Positions 8,219 to 17,040 of a stretch of DNA of 39,193 nt are shown here, one piece after another. This stretch comes from Terriglobia bacterium. GTDB taxonomy: Bacteria; Acidobacteriota; Terriglobia; Terriglobales; Acidobacteriaceae. The notes under the pieces were generated by a model, which made no database searches, was not told the origin of the DNA, and saw only the letters and a list, made by a program, of their open reading frames with translations. Location: the NCBI GenBank assembly GCA_020073665.1, contig JAIQEU010000026.1, positions 1 through 39,193 of the forward strand. The letters are read 5' to 3'. Position numbers and translations under genes: made by a program. Numbering within the stretch: position 1 is the stretch's first letter; every line of letters begins with the position of its first letter.

Positions 8219-10084
8219 CTACGACTGAGCGGTGGCAGCGTTCAATGTGTCGGAGCGGACATCGGCCAGGGGAAGGCGAAGGCGGAAAGTTGCGCCCTGA
8301 CCTACCACCGACTCGAAATCAATCGAGCCATAGTGCCACTGCAGAATCTGGTAAGTCTGCGCCAGCCCGATGCCGCTACCGCCTTGCTTGGTGGTGAAAT
8401 ACAACTCAAATATTTTCTCCTGAACCTCGGGTGGAATGCCACCGCCGTGGTCACGAATCTCGGTGACAACGGTGTCTTCTTCTCGTTGGGCAGTGATCGC
8501 CAGGGGGCCTCCCTTGGGCATGGCTTGCACGCCGTTGAGCACTACGTTCAGGATGGCCTGTTTCATGAAGTCGGTGTCGACCTTGACGGTCAACGGCTCG
8601 GAACCCAGCTTGCTAGTGATGCTGACCCCATGCTGCTGGGCGTCTGGCCCGGCCAGCATGACAACTTCCTCTACCAAGCAGCGGAGATCGATTTCTTCCA
8701 AATGCAGGTCGCGGGGACGAGTGAAGTCCACCAGGATCTGGACTACGCGATCCAGGCGATGAATCTCGCTGCCGATGATATCCATGTGACGGCGCGTGTC
8801 GGGATCGACCTGTTGCAACTTGTCCTGCAGCAATTGCAGGTGCAGGACGATGGCATTGATCGGGTTCTTCACCTCGTGGGCCACACCGCGGGTAAGCCGG
8901 CCGCTGGCCGACATGCGGCGTGACATCTCAATTTCGTCTTCGATCCGCCGCACCGACTCGGCGTCGCGCAGGGTGAGCAGCGCGCCAATCTGCGCGCCCC
9001 CCTCTTGAATAAAGTCCAAGCCCATCAGAACGCGTTTCCCGTTTGGCATTTCGATCTCGCGCGGGCTAATGGCGTGGCGCTGCTGAAATCCCTGCAGCAC
9101 CAGTTCCCCGAGCGCGGAGTCGGGAGTGAAAATCTCCTTCACTGTGTGACCGAGCAGTTCCTGCCGCGGGCGCCCCAGGAAAGGCTCCACCGAAGCGCTC
9201 ACCAGGACCACCCGGGAATCGCGAGTAAACAGCATCAGGCCGTCCTGCAGGTTGGCCATGATCTGGTCCACGTTGTCTTTCAAGGCCGAGAAGATCTCCT
9301 TGGCATCGCGCATCTGGCGGCCGAGGTGGGCGATCTTGAGCGTGACCAGGCCGTATTCGTCGGTGGGCGCGCCCTCGTGGGCGATGCCGTCCGCGTCCCC
9401 AGCAGTAACGCTGTCCAGAGTGCGGCTGATCTGCTCCAACGGTCCCAAGGCGAGGCGGGAGAGTCCCGCCGCCAGCACCAGGGAAAGCAGAATAGAGAAG
9501 GTAGAGAAAATGAGTGCATGCTGCAGTCGGGGTGTGAGCTCGTTCTTCAGGAATACCGTGGAGACACCCACGCGGATGCTGCCAAACGGCGCGCCGTCCA
9601 GCTGCAGCGGCATGCGGACTTCGTAGACGGTGGCGGGGTTGTAAACCAGCCGAAGTTGTTGCTGGAAGTTGGAATCCTGGACGACCTGGAAATCGGGCCG
9701 GTGGGGAACCAGTTTACCGATGAGTTCCGGGTTGGTGTGGAGGATCGCCTTGCCATCGGCGTCCACGATCGCCGCGTCATACACAATGGGCCAATTGCCC
9801 ACCACCGAATCCAGCATGGTGTTGAGATCACGGTCGGTACCCAGATAGTAGGTGACGGCCTGGCGAACGGCCTCCGGCTTGCTGGTATCAATGCGCGTGC
9901 TGCTCAAGTCGGGGGCGGCGTTGCTGGCCAGGTAGGTCAGTTGCGAGGTGAGCGTGGCGGCAGTTTCGTGAGCGTTGGCGATGCGCTGGCGCAGCAGCTG
10001 GGATATGTAGATGTACGAAAATGCCGACACCAGCACGGCCACCATAAAGGTGATGGCCAACACGATTTTGGTCCTTCGGCGCAT
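8219..10084 (-). CDS. NtrB-type membrane sensor histidine kinase
   Basis: 621 aa. Order: first TM helix (~7-29), periplasmic sensor region (~30-195, probably Cache-like), second TM (~195-215), HAMP-like linker, PAS domain (~275-385; VDQIMANLQDGLMLFTRDSRVV is its start). Then HisKA with the phospho-His in GVAHEVKNPINAI (~410) and a HATPase with N box (NVVLNGVQAM), G1 (RDHGGGIP), F box (FELYFTTK) and G2 (GSGIGLAQ). All catalytic boxes are intact. It should phosphorylate the sigma-54-type regulator encoded 19 bp upstream in the same operon. The stimulus is unknown. The PAS-HisKA organisation is typical of partners of NtrC-family regulators. Confidence 0.93.
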   Translation of the reverse strand: MRRRTKIVLAITFMVAVLVSAFSYIYISQLLRQRIANAHETAATLTSQLTYLASNAAPDLSSTRIDTSKPEAVRQAVTYYLGTDRDLNTMLDSVVGNWPIVYDAAIVDADGKAILHTNPELIGKLVPHRPDFQVVQDSNFQQQLRLVYNPATVYEVRMPLQLDGAPFGSIRVGVSTVFLKNELTPRLQHALIFSTFSILLSLVLAAGLSRLALGPLEQISRTLDSVTAGDADGIAHEGAPTDEYGLVTLKIAHLGRQMRDAKEIFSALKDNVDQIMANLQDGLMLFTRDSRVVLVSASVEPFLGRPRQELLGHTVKEIFTPDSALGELVLQGFQQRHAISPREIEMPNGKRVLMGLDFIQEGGAQIGALLTLRDAESVRRIEDEIEMSRRMSASGRLTRGVAHEVKNPINAIVLHLQLLQDKLQQVDPDTRRHMDIIGSEIHRLDRVVQILVDFTRPRDLHLEEIDLRCLVEEVVMLAGPDAQQHGVSITSKLGSEPLTVKVDTDFMKQAILNVVLNGVQAMPKGGPLAITAQREEDTVVTEIRDHGGGIPPEVQEKIFELYFTTKQGGSGIGLAQTYQILQWHYGSIDFESVVGQGATFRLRLPLADVRSDTLNAATAQS

Positions 10085-10103
10085 GGTTCAACCAGGGGTG
10101 GCA

Positions 10104-11510
10104 CTAAGCTTCGTTCTCTTCCTTCCCGGCGGCGGCGTCGGCTGCCGCGCTGCCGTACTCCTTCAGCTTATTATGCAGGGTTTTGAGGCTAATCCCGAGA
10201 ATCTCGGCAGCCCGGGTCTTGTTGTTGCTGGTAGCTTCGAGAGTTTTCAGGATCAGCAACTTCTCCGCCTCCCCCACCGTGGTGCCCACGCCCAGGCGCA
10301 CGGTATCGGGATCATCGGTGGAAGTACGCAGCGTAGTCTGTCCGAAACCGGGGGGCAGGTGCTTGGTTTCGATCACCGCCCCATCGCACACGATCACGGC
10401 ACGCTCCAGGGCATTGCGCAGTTCGCGGACATTGCCGGGCCAGGAGTAGCTGTTAAAGAGATTCAGCACGGCCTCGCTGACGGCTGCCGCCTTGCGTCCG
10501 TGTTTCGCGCTCATCTCACCCAGCAGCGAGTTGACCAACTCCGGGATGTCGTCCTTGTGCTCGCGCAGGGGCGGCATGTGGATGTTGAACACGTTCAAAC
10601 GATAGTAGAGATCGTTGCGCAGTTCGCCGCGTGCGACCGCCTCTTCCGGCACTTTGTTGGTGGCGGCGAGGACCCGCACATCCACCGTGGTTTCCACCTT
10701 GCTGCCCAGCCGACGAAGCTTGTGGTCCTCGAGTACGCGCAGCAGTTTGGCCTGGGTGGCGACCGGCATTTCCCCGATCTCATCGAGCAGCAAGGTCCCC
10801 CCTTCGGCCAGCTCAAAGCAACCGGTGCGGCGCTCCAGGGCGCCGGTGAAGGCCCCCTTTTCGTGGCCGAAGATCTCGCTCTCGATTAAGGTTTCGGGAA
10901 TGGCGGCGCAGTTAATCGGGACGAAGGGTTTGCTGCGGCGCGGGCTGAGTTCGTGAACGGTCCGGGCGACCAACTCTTTGCCGGTTCCGCTGGCGCCGGT
11001 GATGAGTACCGAGGCGGTGCTGGGGGCCACCATCTCAATCAGGCGGAAAATCTCCTGCATTTTCTTGGATGGTCCAACCAAGGTCCCGAGCGAGCCGGTA
11101 TCGCGCAGTTTGCGGCGGGTGACTTCGAGTTCAACCCGCGTCCCCAGCAGCGCGGAGGCGTTCTGCAGGATGGTGCGCAGGCGATTGGTGTCAATAGGCT
11201 TGGTAATGTAGTCGTAAGCGCCCATGCGCATGGCTTGCACGGCGCTGTCAATGGTGCCCTGCGCGGTGACCACGATGACCGCGATGGTGCGAGCGTCGGC
11301 GGCCACTCGCTCCAGCAGTTCCAAGCCGCCCATGCGCGGCATTTTGAGATCGGTGACCACGATCGACGGGGACCAACTGCCGACCTTCTCCAATCCTTCG
11401 GCGCCGTCGCAGGCGGTCTCGGCGCGATAACCCCAGGCGGAAACCAGTTCCGCCAGGCCGGTTCGCTCGTTCACTTCATCTTCTACGATAAGTACTTTTT
11501 CCTGGCTCAT
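10104..11510 (-). CDS. Sigma-54-dependent NtrC-family response regulator
   Basis: 468 aa. Receiver domain at ~1-120: VLIVEDEVNE, phospho-Asp in IVVTDLKMPRMGG, and conserved Lys in YITKPIDTNR. The AAA+ domain spans ~140-375: Walker A GASGTGKELVAR, the sigma-54 contact loop FGHEKGAFTGAL, Walker B GGTLLLDEIGEM, and the arginine-finger region LRNDLYYRLNVFNIHMPPLR. A C-terminal Fis-type HTH covers ~420-455 (RAAEILGISLKTLHNKLKEY). It activates sigma-54 promoters after phosphorylation by the kinase gene immediately downstream. I found no convincing -24/-12 promoter in the window, so the regulon is not evident. Confidence 0.95.
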   Translation of the reverse strand: MSQEKVLIVEDEVNERTGLAELVSAWGYRAETACDGAEGLEKVGSWSPSIVVTDLKMPRMGGLELLERVAADARTIAVIVVTAQGTIDSAVQAMRMGAYDYITKPIDTNRLRTILQNASALLGTRVELEVTRRKLRDTGSLGTLVGPSKKMQEIFRLIEMVAPSTASVLITGASGTGKELVARTVHELSPRRSKPFVPINCAAIPETLIESEIFGHEKGAFTGALERRTGCFELAEGGTLLLDEIGEMPVATQAKLLRVLEDHKLRRLGSKVETTVDVRVLAATNKVPEEAVARGELRNDLYYRLNVFNIHMPPLREHKDDIPELVNSLLGEMSAKHGRKAAAVSEAVLNLFNSYSWPGNVRELRNALERAVIVCDGAVIETKHLPPGFGQTTLRTSTDDPDTVRLGVGTTVGEAEKLLILKTLEATSNNKTRAAEILGISLKTLHNKLKEYGSAAADAAAGKEENEA

Positions 11511-11850
11511 AAGGGGGAGGCCTGTCCGCCATTATTCAGGCTTTTTGCCTCCGGCTGCAAGCGAGCCGAGACCGGGTCGGGGCCGAGGACGCCGCAGTCA
11601 CGCACCGGCGGGTCAGGGGCAGCGGTATCAAGGTGAGACTAGGAGCAGGATTCATGCAGGGTTAAGAGGGTCCCACGCTGGCCAGAAAGGCATTGTGCGC
11701 GTAATATGGTAGGTTCAAATCGTGCACTGTATAGCTTTTTGTAGTATAGAATCGTCGGCTGCAACTATATCTTGAACATTGTGGTTCCATGCGAGGCCCC
11801 AGATGATGAGCATGGATGCACAGGCTAACCGCGAATTTCCGGAGGACTAC
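11511..11850. other. Intergenic region, divergent two-component / OmpA-like
   Basis: This 340-base gap separates two divergent genes. It is AT-richer than its surroundings near 11700-11790. I see several TATA-like hexamers (for example around 11731 and 11743) but none paired with a good -35 box, and no GG-N10-GC sigma-54 site. The ATG-rich stretch before 11851 is open in the OmpA-like frame but lacks a ribosome-binding site. Nothing else is recognised here. Confidence 0.4.
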
Positions 11851-13476
11851 ATGTCACTTTGTCGCAACGCAGCGAGCAGGCGTGTGCTTTACGCGGGATT
11901 ATTCATGGTGCTCGGGATGGTGATCTGGTCAGCCACCGCGCTGGCACAGGAGGATGCGGTCCCGAAAGTTGAGGTTTTCACCGGCTACCAGTGGCTCAAT
12001 CCCGGCGGCAGTGTGCCCGCGCCGGGAAGCAACCCATTGGCGCCACGGGCGTTGAAGTTGCCCAGCATTCCCCAGGGAGCCGGGGGCAGCCTCACGTACA
12101 ACTTCAATAGGTATTGGGGGCTGGAAGGCGACTTAGGTGGAAACTGGAACAAGTTTGCGAACGAGACGACCGTTTCGGTAGGTCCGAGGCTGATGTGGCG
12201 AACGGAAGGCATGAACATGTTCGTGCATACCCTTTTCGGATACAACCGGCTGACGCCCAAGGGGCTAGACGCAAGTGACGGGATTGGCGCGATCCTGGGT
12301 GGCGGCATTGACCTGAAAGTATGGCGTCCGCTCTCCCTGCGGTTATTCGAAGCCGATTATGTGTGGGCCCATCACAATTTTAGTAGCAACGCAGCGCCGA
12401 TATTCGGAGAGTTGCGTCGTCCTTCTCTGAACGGCGCGCGGCTGCGCACTGGCCTGGTGTGGAATTTCGGGTATCCGGCGGCGGTAGCGCCATCGGCTGC
12501 CTGCGCGGGGCAGCCATCAGAGGTCATGGTGGGCGAGCCGGTAACGGTCACCGCGACACCCAGCAACTTCAATCCCAAGCACACCGTGACGTATTCATGG
12601 ATGAGCAACGCCGGCAAAATAACCAGTAAAGATGGCACTGCCACCATCGACACCAACGGCGTGGCGGGTGGCAGCTACACTGCGACGGCACACATTACTG
12701 ATCCCAAGATGAAGAAGGGCGGAGAAGCCAGTTGCTCGGCCAACTTCACTGTGAAGGAACCGCCGAAGAATCCGCCGACCATGTCGTGCACGGCGAATCC
12801 GGCTTCGGTCCAGGCGGGGACGCCCTCGACCATTACTTGCACCTGCACCAGCCCGGACAATGTGCCGGTAACCGTAAGCGGTTGGACCGCGAGCGGCGGC
12901 AGCATCTCGGGCGACGGCAGCACCGCTACCTTGAACACGACGGGTGCCTCGGCCGGTCCGATTACGGTCAGCGCAACCTGTACCGACTCGCGTGGGCTGA
13001 CAGCTGCGGCTTCGACCCAGGCTACGGTGGAAGTACCTCCGCCACCGCCGCCGCAGTGCAGCAAGCTGAGCTCGTGCGACTTCCCCAACAAGGTCAAACC
13101 GTGGCGTGTGGACAATACCTGCAAGGCGGTGCTGGATGACGTAGCGCAGCGCCTGCAGCATGATCCGGATTCCACGCTGGTCATTGTCGGGGCCTCGGCT
13201 CCTACCGAGAAACGCAAGAATCTCGCTGGCGAGCGCGCGGTCAATTCCAAGGCCTATCTGTCGGGTGGTGAGGCGAAGCAGGGCATTGACGCCAGCCGCA
13301 TCTCGCCGCGGACGGGCAATGCCGGAACCACTACGGCGGACTACTGGATCTGTCCGTCGGGTGCGACCTTCAAGGAACCCGATATCACCGCGGTCGACGA
13401 GTCCAAGGTGATGGCGGTCCCGGATCACCCCAAACCGGCAGCCAAGAAAAAGGCTGCCAAAGCCAAGTCCATGTAA
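11851..13476 (+). CDS. OmpA-like outer-membrane protein with Ig-like inserts
   Basis: 541 aa from ATG 11851, chosen because GGAGG sits five bases upstream and a signal peptide follows (MSLCRNAASRRVLYAGLF ... ATALAQ). Residues ~35-205 form a small beta-barrel (VEVFTGYQWLNPGG start, alternating aromatic strands, FEADYVWAHHNF near the end). Two Ig/PKD-like beta-sandwich segments with paired cysteines follow (~215-405). A PPPPPP linker leads to a divergent OmpA-type peptidoglycan-binding domain (~430-500: AVLDDVAQRLQHDPDS, NLAGERAVNSKAYL). The tail is Lys/Ala-rich. The protein likely links the outer membrane to peptidoglycan. A strong terminator follows at 13498. Confidence 0.85.
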   Translation: MSLCRNAASRRVLYAGLFMVLGMVIWSATALAQEDAVPKVEVFTGYQWLNPGGSVPAPGSNPLAPRALKLPSIPQGAGGSLTYNFNRYWGLEGDLGGNWNKFANETTVSVGPRLMWRTEGMNMFVHTLFGYNRLTPKGLDASDGIGAILGGGIDLKVWRPLSLRLFEADYVWAHHNFSSNAAPIFGELRRPSLNGARLRTGLVWNFGYPAAVAPSAACAGQPSEVMVGEPVTVTATPSNFNPKHTVTYSWMSNAGKITSKDGTATIDTNGVAGGSYTATAHITDPKMKKGGEASCSANFTVKEPPKNPPTMSCTANPASVQAGTPSTITCTCTSPDNVPVTVSGWTASGGSISGDGSTATLNTTGASAGPITVSATCTDSRGLTAAASTQATVEVPPPPPPQCSKLSSCDFPNKVKPWRVDNTCKAVLDDVAQRLQHDPDSTLVIVGASAPTEKRKNLAGERAVNSKAYLSGGEAKQGIDASRISPRTGNAGTTTADYWICPSGATFKEPDITAVDESKVMAVPDHPKPAAKKKAAKAKSM

Positions 13477-13497
13477 GTGAAACAATTAAGCTGCCTA

Positions 13498-13531
13498 CGG
13501 CCGGTCGGGGATACACTCGACCGGCCGTTTT
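13498..13531 (+). terminator. Intrinsic terminator after the OmpA-like gene
   Basis: A perfect 10-bp stem CGGCCGGTCG / CGACCGGCCG (13498-13507 and 13518-13527) with a 10-base loop is followed by TTTT. It starts 22 bases after the stop codon, so it isolates the OmpA-like gene from the beta-propeller gene. Confidence 0.9.
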
Positions 13532-13621
13532 GCATCTTCCCTTCGGTAACTTGCTCGGCAACGGTTACACTGGCACTCTGGCCCCGCAGGGAACAATCTG
13601 TTCGCAGGGGCAAAGTCACCT

Positions 13622-15616
13622 ATGATTTCGGGAGCGAAATACGGTAAGTCGTTGATTCTAATGATTATTGTTCTGTTCTGCGCTACAGCGTGGGCAGGGC
13701 AGTGGACGGTCTTGGGGCCGGACGGCGGAGACGTCCGGAGCTTGAGCTATGACCCCCAGAATCCGGACCACCTCTTCCTGGGAACCAATACCGGGACTAT
13801 CTTCTCCTCGAATGACGGCGGGCGCAGCTGGGCGCGTTTCGCCCATTTGGGAAGTGGCGACGACTACGTCCTCGACCACATCGCCATCGATCCGCAGAAT
13901 CCGAAGCACATGTTTGTTTCCGCCTGGAGCCTGGACAACCAGCAGGCCGGCGACATTTTCCGCTCCCATGACGGCGGCAAGAACTGGGAAGCGCTACCTG
14001 CCATGCATGGCAAGTCGGTGCGGGCGATGGCCATCGCCGCTTCCGATCACCAGGTGCTGGCCGCCGGCGCCCTCGATGGCGTCTACCGCAGCACCAACGG
14101 CGGAGATTCTTGGCAAAAGATTTCCGGCCAAACCGAACTGAAGAACATTGAATCGATTGCCATCGATCCCAAGAATCCGAACACCGTCTATGCCGGGACC
14201 TGGCACCTGGCGTGGAAGACGGATGATGGTGGCGCGAATTGGAAGCACATCAACAAAGGCATGATTGACGACTCGGATGTGTTCTCCATCATCGTGAGCT
14301 CGTCCAACCCGTCGACTGTTTTCGCCAGCGCTTGCTCGGGCATCTACAAGAGCGAAACTTCGGGCGATCTGTTCTCGAAGATCCAGGGTATTCCGTTCTC
14401 AGCTCGCCGCACTCGCGTGCTGAAGCAGGACCCGAGCAGTCCCAACACCGTGTATGCCGGAACCACCGAAGGTCTGTGGAAGACCATGGACAACGGCAAG
14501 ACCTGGAAGCGGGTGAGCAATCCGGAAGTCGTGGTCAATGACGTACTGGTGGATCCGCGCAACTCCAACCGCGTGTTACTGGCGACGGACCGCAGCGGCG
14601 TTCTGGCCAGCGAAGACGGTGCGGCAACCTTTACTGCTTCGAACCACGGTTACACCCACCATTATGTAAGCACGATCCTGGCTGACAAGAAAGATCCCAA
14701 CAGCATCCTGATCGGCGTAGTGAACGACCGCGAATTTGGCGGCGTATTCACTTCGAAGGATGGTGGGCAGCACTGGTCCCAGAAGAGCACGGGCCTGGGC
14801 GGGCGTGACGTCTTCGCTCTGGAGCAGGCCAACAGCGGCATGCTGGTGGCCGGCACCAACAAGGGCATTTTCACACTCGATGCCAAGGGCGGCGAGTGGC
14901 ATCCGAGCAATACCGTCATCAACGAGACCGTAGCAACCAAATCCGTAACGAAGGGCAAGAAGAAGACGCAGGTTGCGACCAAGACGGCGGTGCGCTCCAC
15001 CCTGGAAGCCAAGATAAACGACCTGGAAGTCACTCCGAAACTCTGGCTGGCGGCGACATCGGCTGGGTTATTCACCAGCACCAACGATGGCAAGAACTGG
15101 AGCGGCGGGCCGGTGATGGGCAAGAGCGATTTTGTTTCCGTGAAAGCTGACGGAAACATGATCGTGGCCGCGACCCGCACCAACGTGATGGTTTCGGACA
15201 ATGGCGGGACGACCTGGAAGCAGGGAAGCCTGGCATCGTTTGTGACCAACATCTATGCCGTGACCACAACGCCGGATGCGATTCTGGTGGCTGCGCGGGA
15301 AGGCGGCTTCCGCAGCGCTGACGGGGGAGCGACCTGGGAGCACATGCTGAACGGGCTTCCGGACAAGAACATCAACTCTATTTCGTTCGATGACAGCAAG
15401 AAGCGCCTGCTGGCCACCAGCACGGCCACGGGCGTGATCTTCGAGAGCCGGAACGGCGGGCGCAGCTGGCACCGCGGTCCGGATAGCGGATATCCGCTGC
15501 GCGGCGTCAGCGTAGTGCGGGGACGGATGGTAGCAGCAACGCCGTTTGACGGCGTGGTGGCGCAGCCAGACAACGAACCGCAGAGCGCTGCCATCGAGGC
15601 GGGGTCGAACGAGTAG
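13622..15616 (+). CDS. Exported sortilin/BNR-type beta-propeller protein
   Basis: 664 aa. Signal peptide (MISGAKYGKSLILMIIVLFC ... AWA), then a repeated propeller blade with Asp-box motifs throughout: SSNDGGRSWARF, SHDGGKNWEAL, STNGGDSWQKI, TDDGGANWKHI, TMDNGKTWKRV, SKDGGQHWSQK, SDNGGTTWKQG, SADGGATWEHM, SRNGGRSWHRG. Each is preceded by a YDPQNPDHLFLGT-type strand, as in VPS10/sortilin-like and photosystem assembly-type propellers. About ten blades suggest one large or two fused propellers. There are no obvious sialidase catalytic residues, so binding rather than hydrolysis is inferred. The ribosome-binding site is weak. A strong terminator follows. Confidence 0.88.
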   Translation: MISGAKYGKSLILMIIVLFCATAWAGQWTVLGPDGGDVRSLSYDPQNPDHLFLGTNTGTIFSSNDGGRSWARFAHLGSGDDYVLDHIAIDPQNPKHMFVSAWSLDNQQAGDIFRSHDGGKNWEALPAMHGKSVRAMAIAASDHQVLAAGALDGVYRSTNGGDSWQKISGQTELKNIESIAIDPKNPNTVYAGTWHLAWKTDDGGANWKHINKGMIDDSDVFSIIVSSSNPSTVFASACSGIYKSETSGDLFSKIQGIPFSARRTRVLKQDPSSPNTVYAGTTEGLWKTMDNGKTWKRVSNPEVVVNDVLVDPRNSNRVLLATDRSGVLASEDGAATFTASNHGYTHHYVSTILADKKDPNSILIGVVNDREFGGVFTSKDGGQHWSQKSTGLGGRDVFALEQANSGMLVAGTNKGIFTLDAKGGEWHPSNTVINETVATKSVTKGKKKTQVATKTAVRSTLEAKINDLEVTPKLWLAATSAGLFTSTNDGKNWSGGPVMGKSDFVSVKADGNMIVAATRTNVMVSDNGGTTWKQGSLASFVTNIYAVTTTPDAILVAAREGGFRSADGGATWEHMLNGLPDKNINSISFDDSKKRLLATSTATGVIFESRNGGRSWHRGPDSGYPLRGVSVVRGRMVAATPFDGVVAQPDNEPQSAAIEAGSNE

Positions 15617-15639
15617 GAATAGGTAGAGCTTGCTAGATA

Positions 15640-15676
15640 CGGAGGACCGGCTTTGCCGGTCCTCCGATTTTGTTTT
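15640..15676 (+). terminator. Intrinsic terminator after the beta-propeller gene
   Basis: A 12-bp perfect stem CGGAGGACCGGC / GCCGGTCCTCCG with a TTT loop is followed by ATTTTGTTTT. It starts 23 bases after the stop codon of the propeller gene. Confidence 0.93.
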
Positions 15677-15689
15677 GGGGCAGTTTGGT

Positions 15690-15755
15690 GGGCTACGCCA
15701 TCCGGCGATTTGACCCGCGACCGGTCAATGAGTGAAATCGGGATTTTTCGCCAAC
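15690..15755. repeat. Dispersed palindromic repeat, copy G (degraded)
   Basis: The right arm (15723-15755) reads GGTCAATGAGTGAAATC and ends TTCGCCAAC, the reverse complement of the arm seen at the other copies. The left arm is reduced to GGCGATTTGACCC, as if the CACTCA core was lost. It lies about 96 bp beyond the stop of the minus-strand beta-barrel gene. Confidence 0.6.
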
Positions 15756-15850
15756 CCCGGATCGAAGGACCGCTGACGTGACCTTTCTGGGACAACTATG
15801 CCTTGGCACAACCTTTGCCCTTAATTGAGAAACACCGCCCGGTTGCTCTT

Positions 15851-16399
15851 TCAGTATTTGAATACGACTCCGACAGAATACCGGAAGTTGCTCTGCGTCG
15901 AGTCGGCGAATTGCGTCCTCAGCCAATCAACCTGCCCCAAGCGTATGGCGACGTGGGGATGGACCTCGGCGTCCACTCCACCGCCCATGGCCCAGGAGAA
16001 AGAATTGTCGGAACCGCTCAGGCCGAAGCCGCTGGCGTTGATGTGCGCACCGCCAAACAAGACATGCCCGAAGGGTGTGATCTTGGGGCTAACCGGGAAG
16101 CGCACGATCGGCCCAAACAGATAGGTGTAGCTCTGGGCGCTGACGTTCGTGCCCAGAACGCTGATTCTAGGGCTGCCATAGTTGCCGCTGAAGTCGGCGC
16201 TTACGCCAAGGTACTTGTTGAAGAACGCGTTTGCGGAGACATTCCAGCCGTTCAAGTTGAAGCCGTTGATGTCATGTCCAAGGGCTACGTGAGTGTATTG
16301 GTAACCAGCGAATAGGTCCACCGTGGAGTGCTCCTGTGCGGCGGTGAAACAGCTCAATACCAGCAGAATGGATGTGACTAGGCCCAGAAATCTCAACAT
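15851..16399 (-). CDS. Small outer-membrane beta-barrel protein
   Basis: 182 aa. Signal peptide MLRFLGLVTSILLVLSCFTAA, then an eight-strand-type barrel: STVDLFAGYQYTHVAL, GVSADFSGNYGSPRI, YTYLFGPIVRFPV, AIRLGQVDWLRTQF and a terminal aromatic strand RYSVGVVFKY. The C-terminal Tyr fits the outer-membrane assembly signal. The ribosome-binding site is a strong GGAGGAGG just before the ATG. Function is likely structural or a small porin; it belongs to the common OMP beta-barrel superfamily. It is flanked by repeat copies G (downstream) and A (upstream). Confidence 0.85.
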   Translation of the reverse strand: MLRFLGLVTSILLVLSCFTAAQEHSTVDLFAGYQYTHVALGHDINGFNLNGWNVSANAFFNKYLGVSADFSGNYGSPRISVLGTNVSAQSYTYLFGPIVRFPVSPKITPFGHVLFGGAHINASGFGLSGSDNSFSWAMGGGVDAEVHPHVAIRLGQVDWLRTQFADSTQSNFRYSVGVVFKY

Positions 16400-16557
16400 G
16401 TGCCTCCTCCAATGAAATGTTTTTGATCAGTTGCACTTCGCTCGACAGCAGTAAGGTAGAACCAATGCGCCGCCCCCGATACTGTCAATAGAGACAGGGC
16501 TGAACGGAAATCGATTGAGCCGCTGGGGACTGCACCCGAATCACGGGCTGTTCGGAA

Positions 16558-16640
16558 GTAACTGTTGTAAACAGGCGATTACACTCATTGACCCGGTCCG
16601 GGAGGGGTTTTGAGTGTAATGGGGATTCTTCAACAATTAC
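16558..16640. repeat. Dispersed palindromic repeat, copy A (complete)
   Basis: This 83-base imperfect palindrome starts GTAACTGTTGTAAACAGGCG and ends TTCAACAATTAC. The inner arms are TTACACTCA and TGAGTGTAA (9-bp perfect stem), around a central CCGGTCCGGGAGGGG. The outer ends pair as GTAAYTGTTG / CAACARTTAC. It carries no gene and lies 32 bases past the stop of the zinc-ribbon membrane gene. I interpret it as a miniature element related to the ends of the Cas1/PolB element. Confidence 0.8.
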
Positions 16641-16671
16641 TGACGATTGGTGCAGACTGATTCCATTCCGC

Positions 16672-16983
16672 TTATACGTCTAGCCGTATCGGGCCATCTT
16701 GAGGAGCGGGTGCAAGTTTTGGCGGAACAATGCGATACGACACGAAGAAGAACAAGACGAACCACAGAATCCAGACAATGGCCAGCCACCTGATAAAGAG
16801 AACCAATGTACCATCGAAGTGATACCACAGATACATCGGCAATAGCGCAACGAAACCGCAGGCAATACCACGCAGCCATCGCCACCTGTCGTAAAAGTAC
16901 ACCTTCTCTCGGCAGTGCGGGCATGGCCCGGGCACGTGCCTAATCGGAACTTCAAGTTTGCATTGCGGACATCGTAGGCGCAT
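16672..16983 (-). CDS. Zinc-ribbon membrane protein, unknown function
   Basis: 103 aa. An N-terminal zinc ribbon (CPQCKLEVPIRHVPGPCPHC, two Cys-x2-Cys pairs, residues ~5-24) is followed by two hydrophobic helices (~39-55 and ~60-83). The C-terminus is short and charged. The cytoplasmic ribbon plus two TM helices is a common small-protein architecture, but I cannot assign a function. It lies between repeat copies A and B, in the same orientation as the neighbouring small genes. Confidence 0.7.
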   Translation of the reverse strand: MRLRCPQCKLEVPIRHVPGPCPHCREKVYFYDRWRWLRGIACGFVALLPMYLWYHFDGTLVLFIRWLAIVWILWFVLFFFVSYRIVPPKLAPAPQDGPIRLDV

Positions 16984-17011
16984 CTTTTTTTATTATGCCC
17001 CGCTGATAGCT

Positions 17012-17040
17012 GTTGTTAACAGGCGATTACACTCATTGAC
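17012..17040. repeat. Solo repeat arm, copy B (candidate left TIR)
   Basis: Reads GTTGTTAACAGGCGA then TTACACTCATTGAC. No second arm is found next to it (no TTTTGAGTG to its right). The 14-mer TTACACTCATTGAC is repeated in inverted orientation at 23647-23660. The stop codon of the GNAT gene (TGA on the minus strand at 17033-17035) lies inside the arm. Confidence 0.75.

Noticed and set aside
9005-10186. Long plus-strand open frame (393 codons) opposite the histidine kinase
   Set aside because: It is antisense to an intact sensor kinase with all catalytic boxes; no protein family is recognised in it.
13572-13600. Sigma-54 promoter TGGCAC upstream of the propeller gene
   Set aside because: The -24 part is present, but GC is not found at the required spacing (CC instead).
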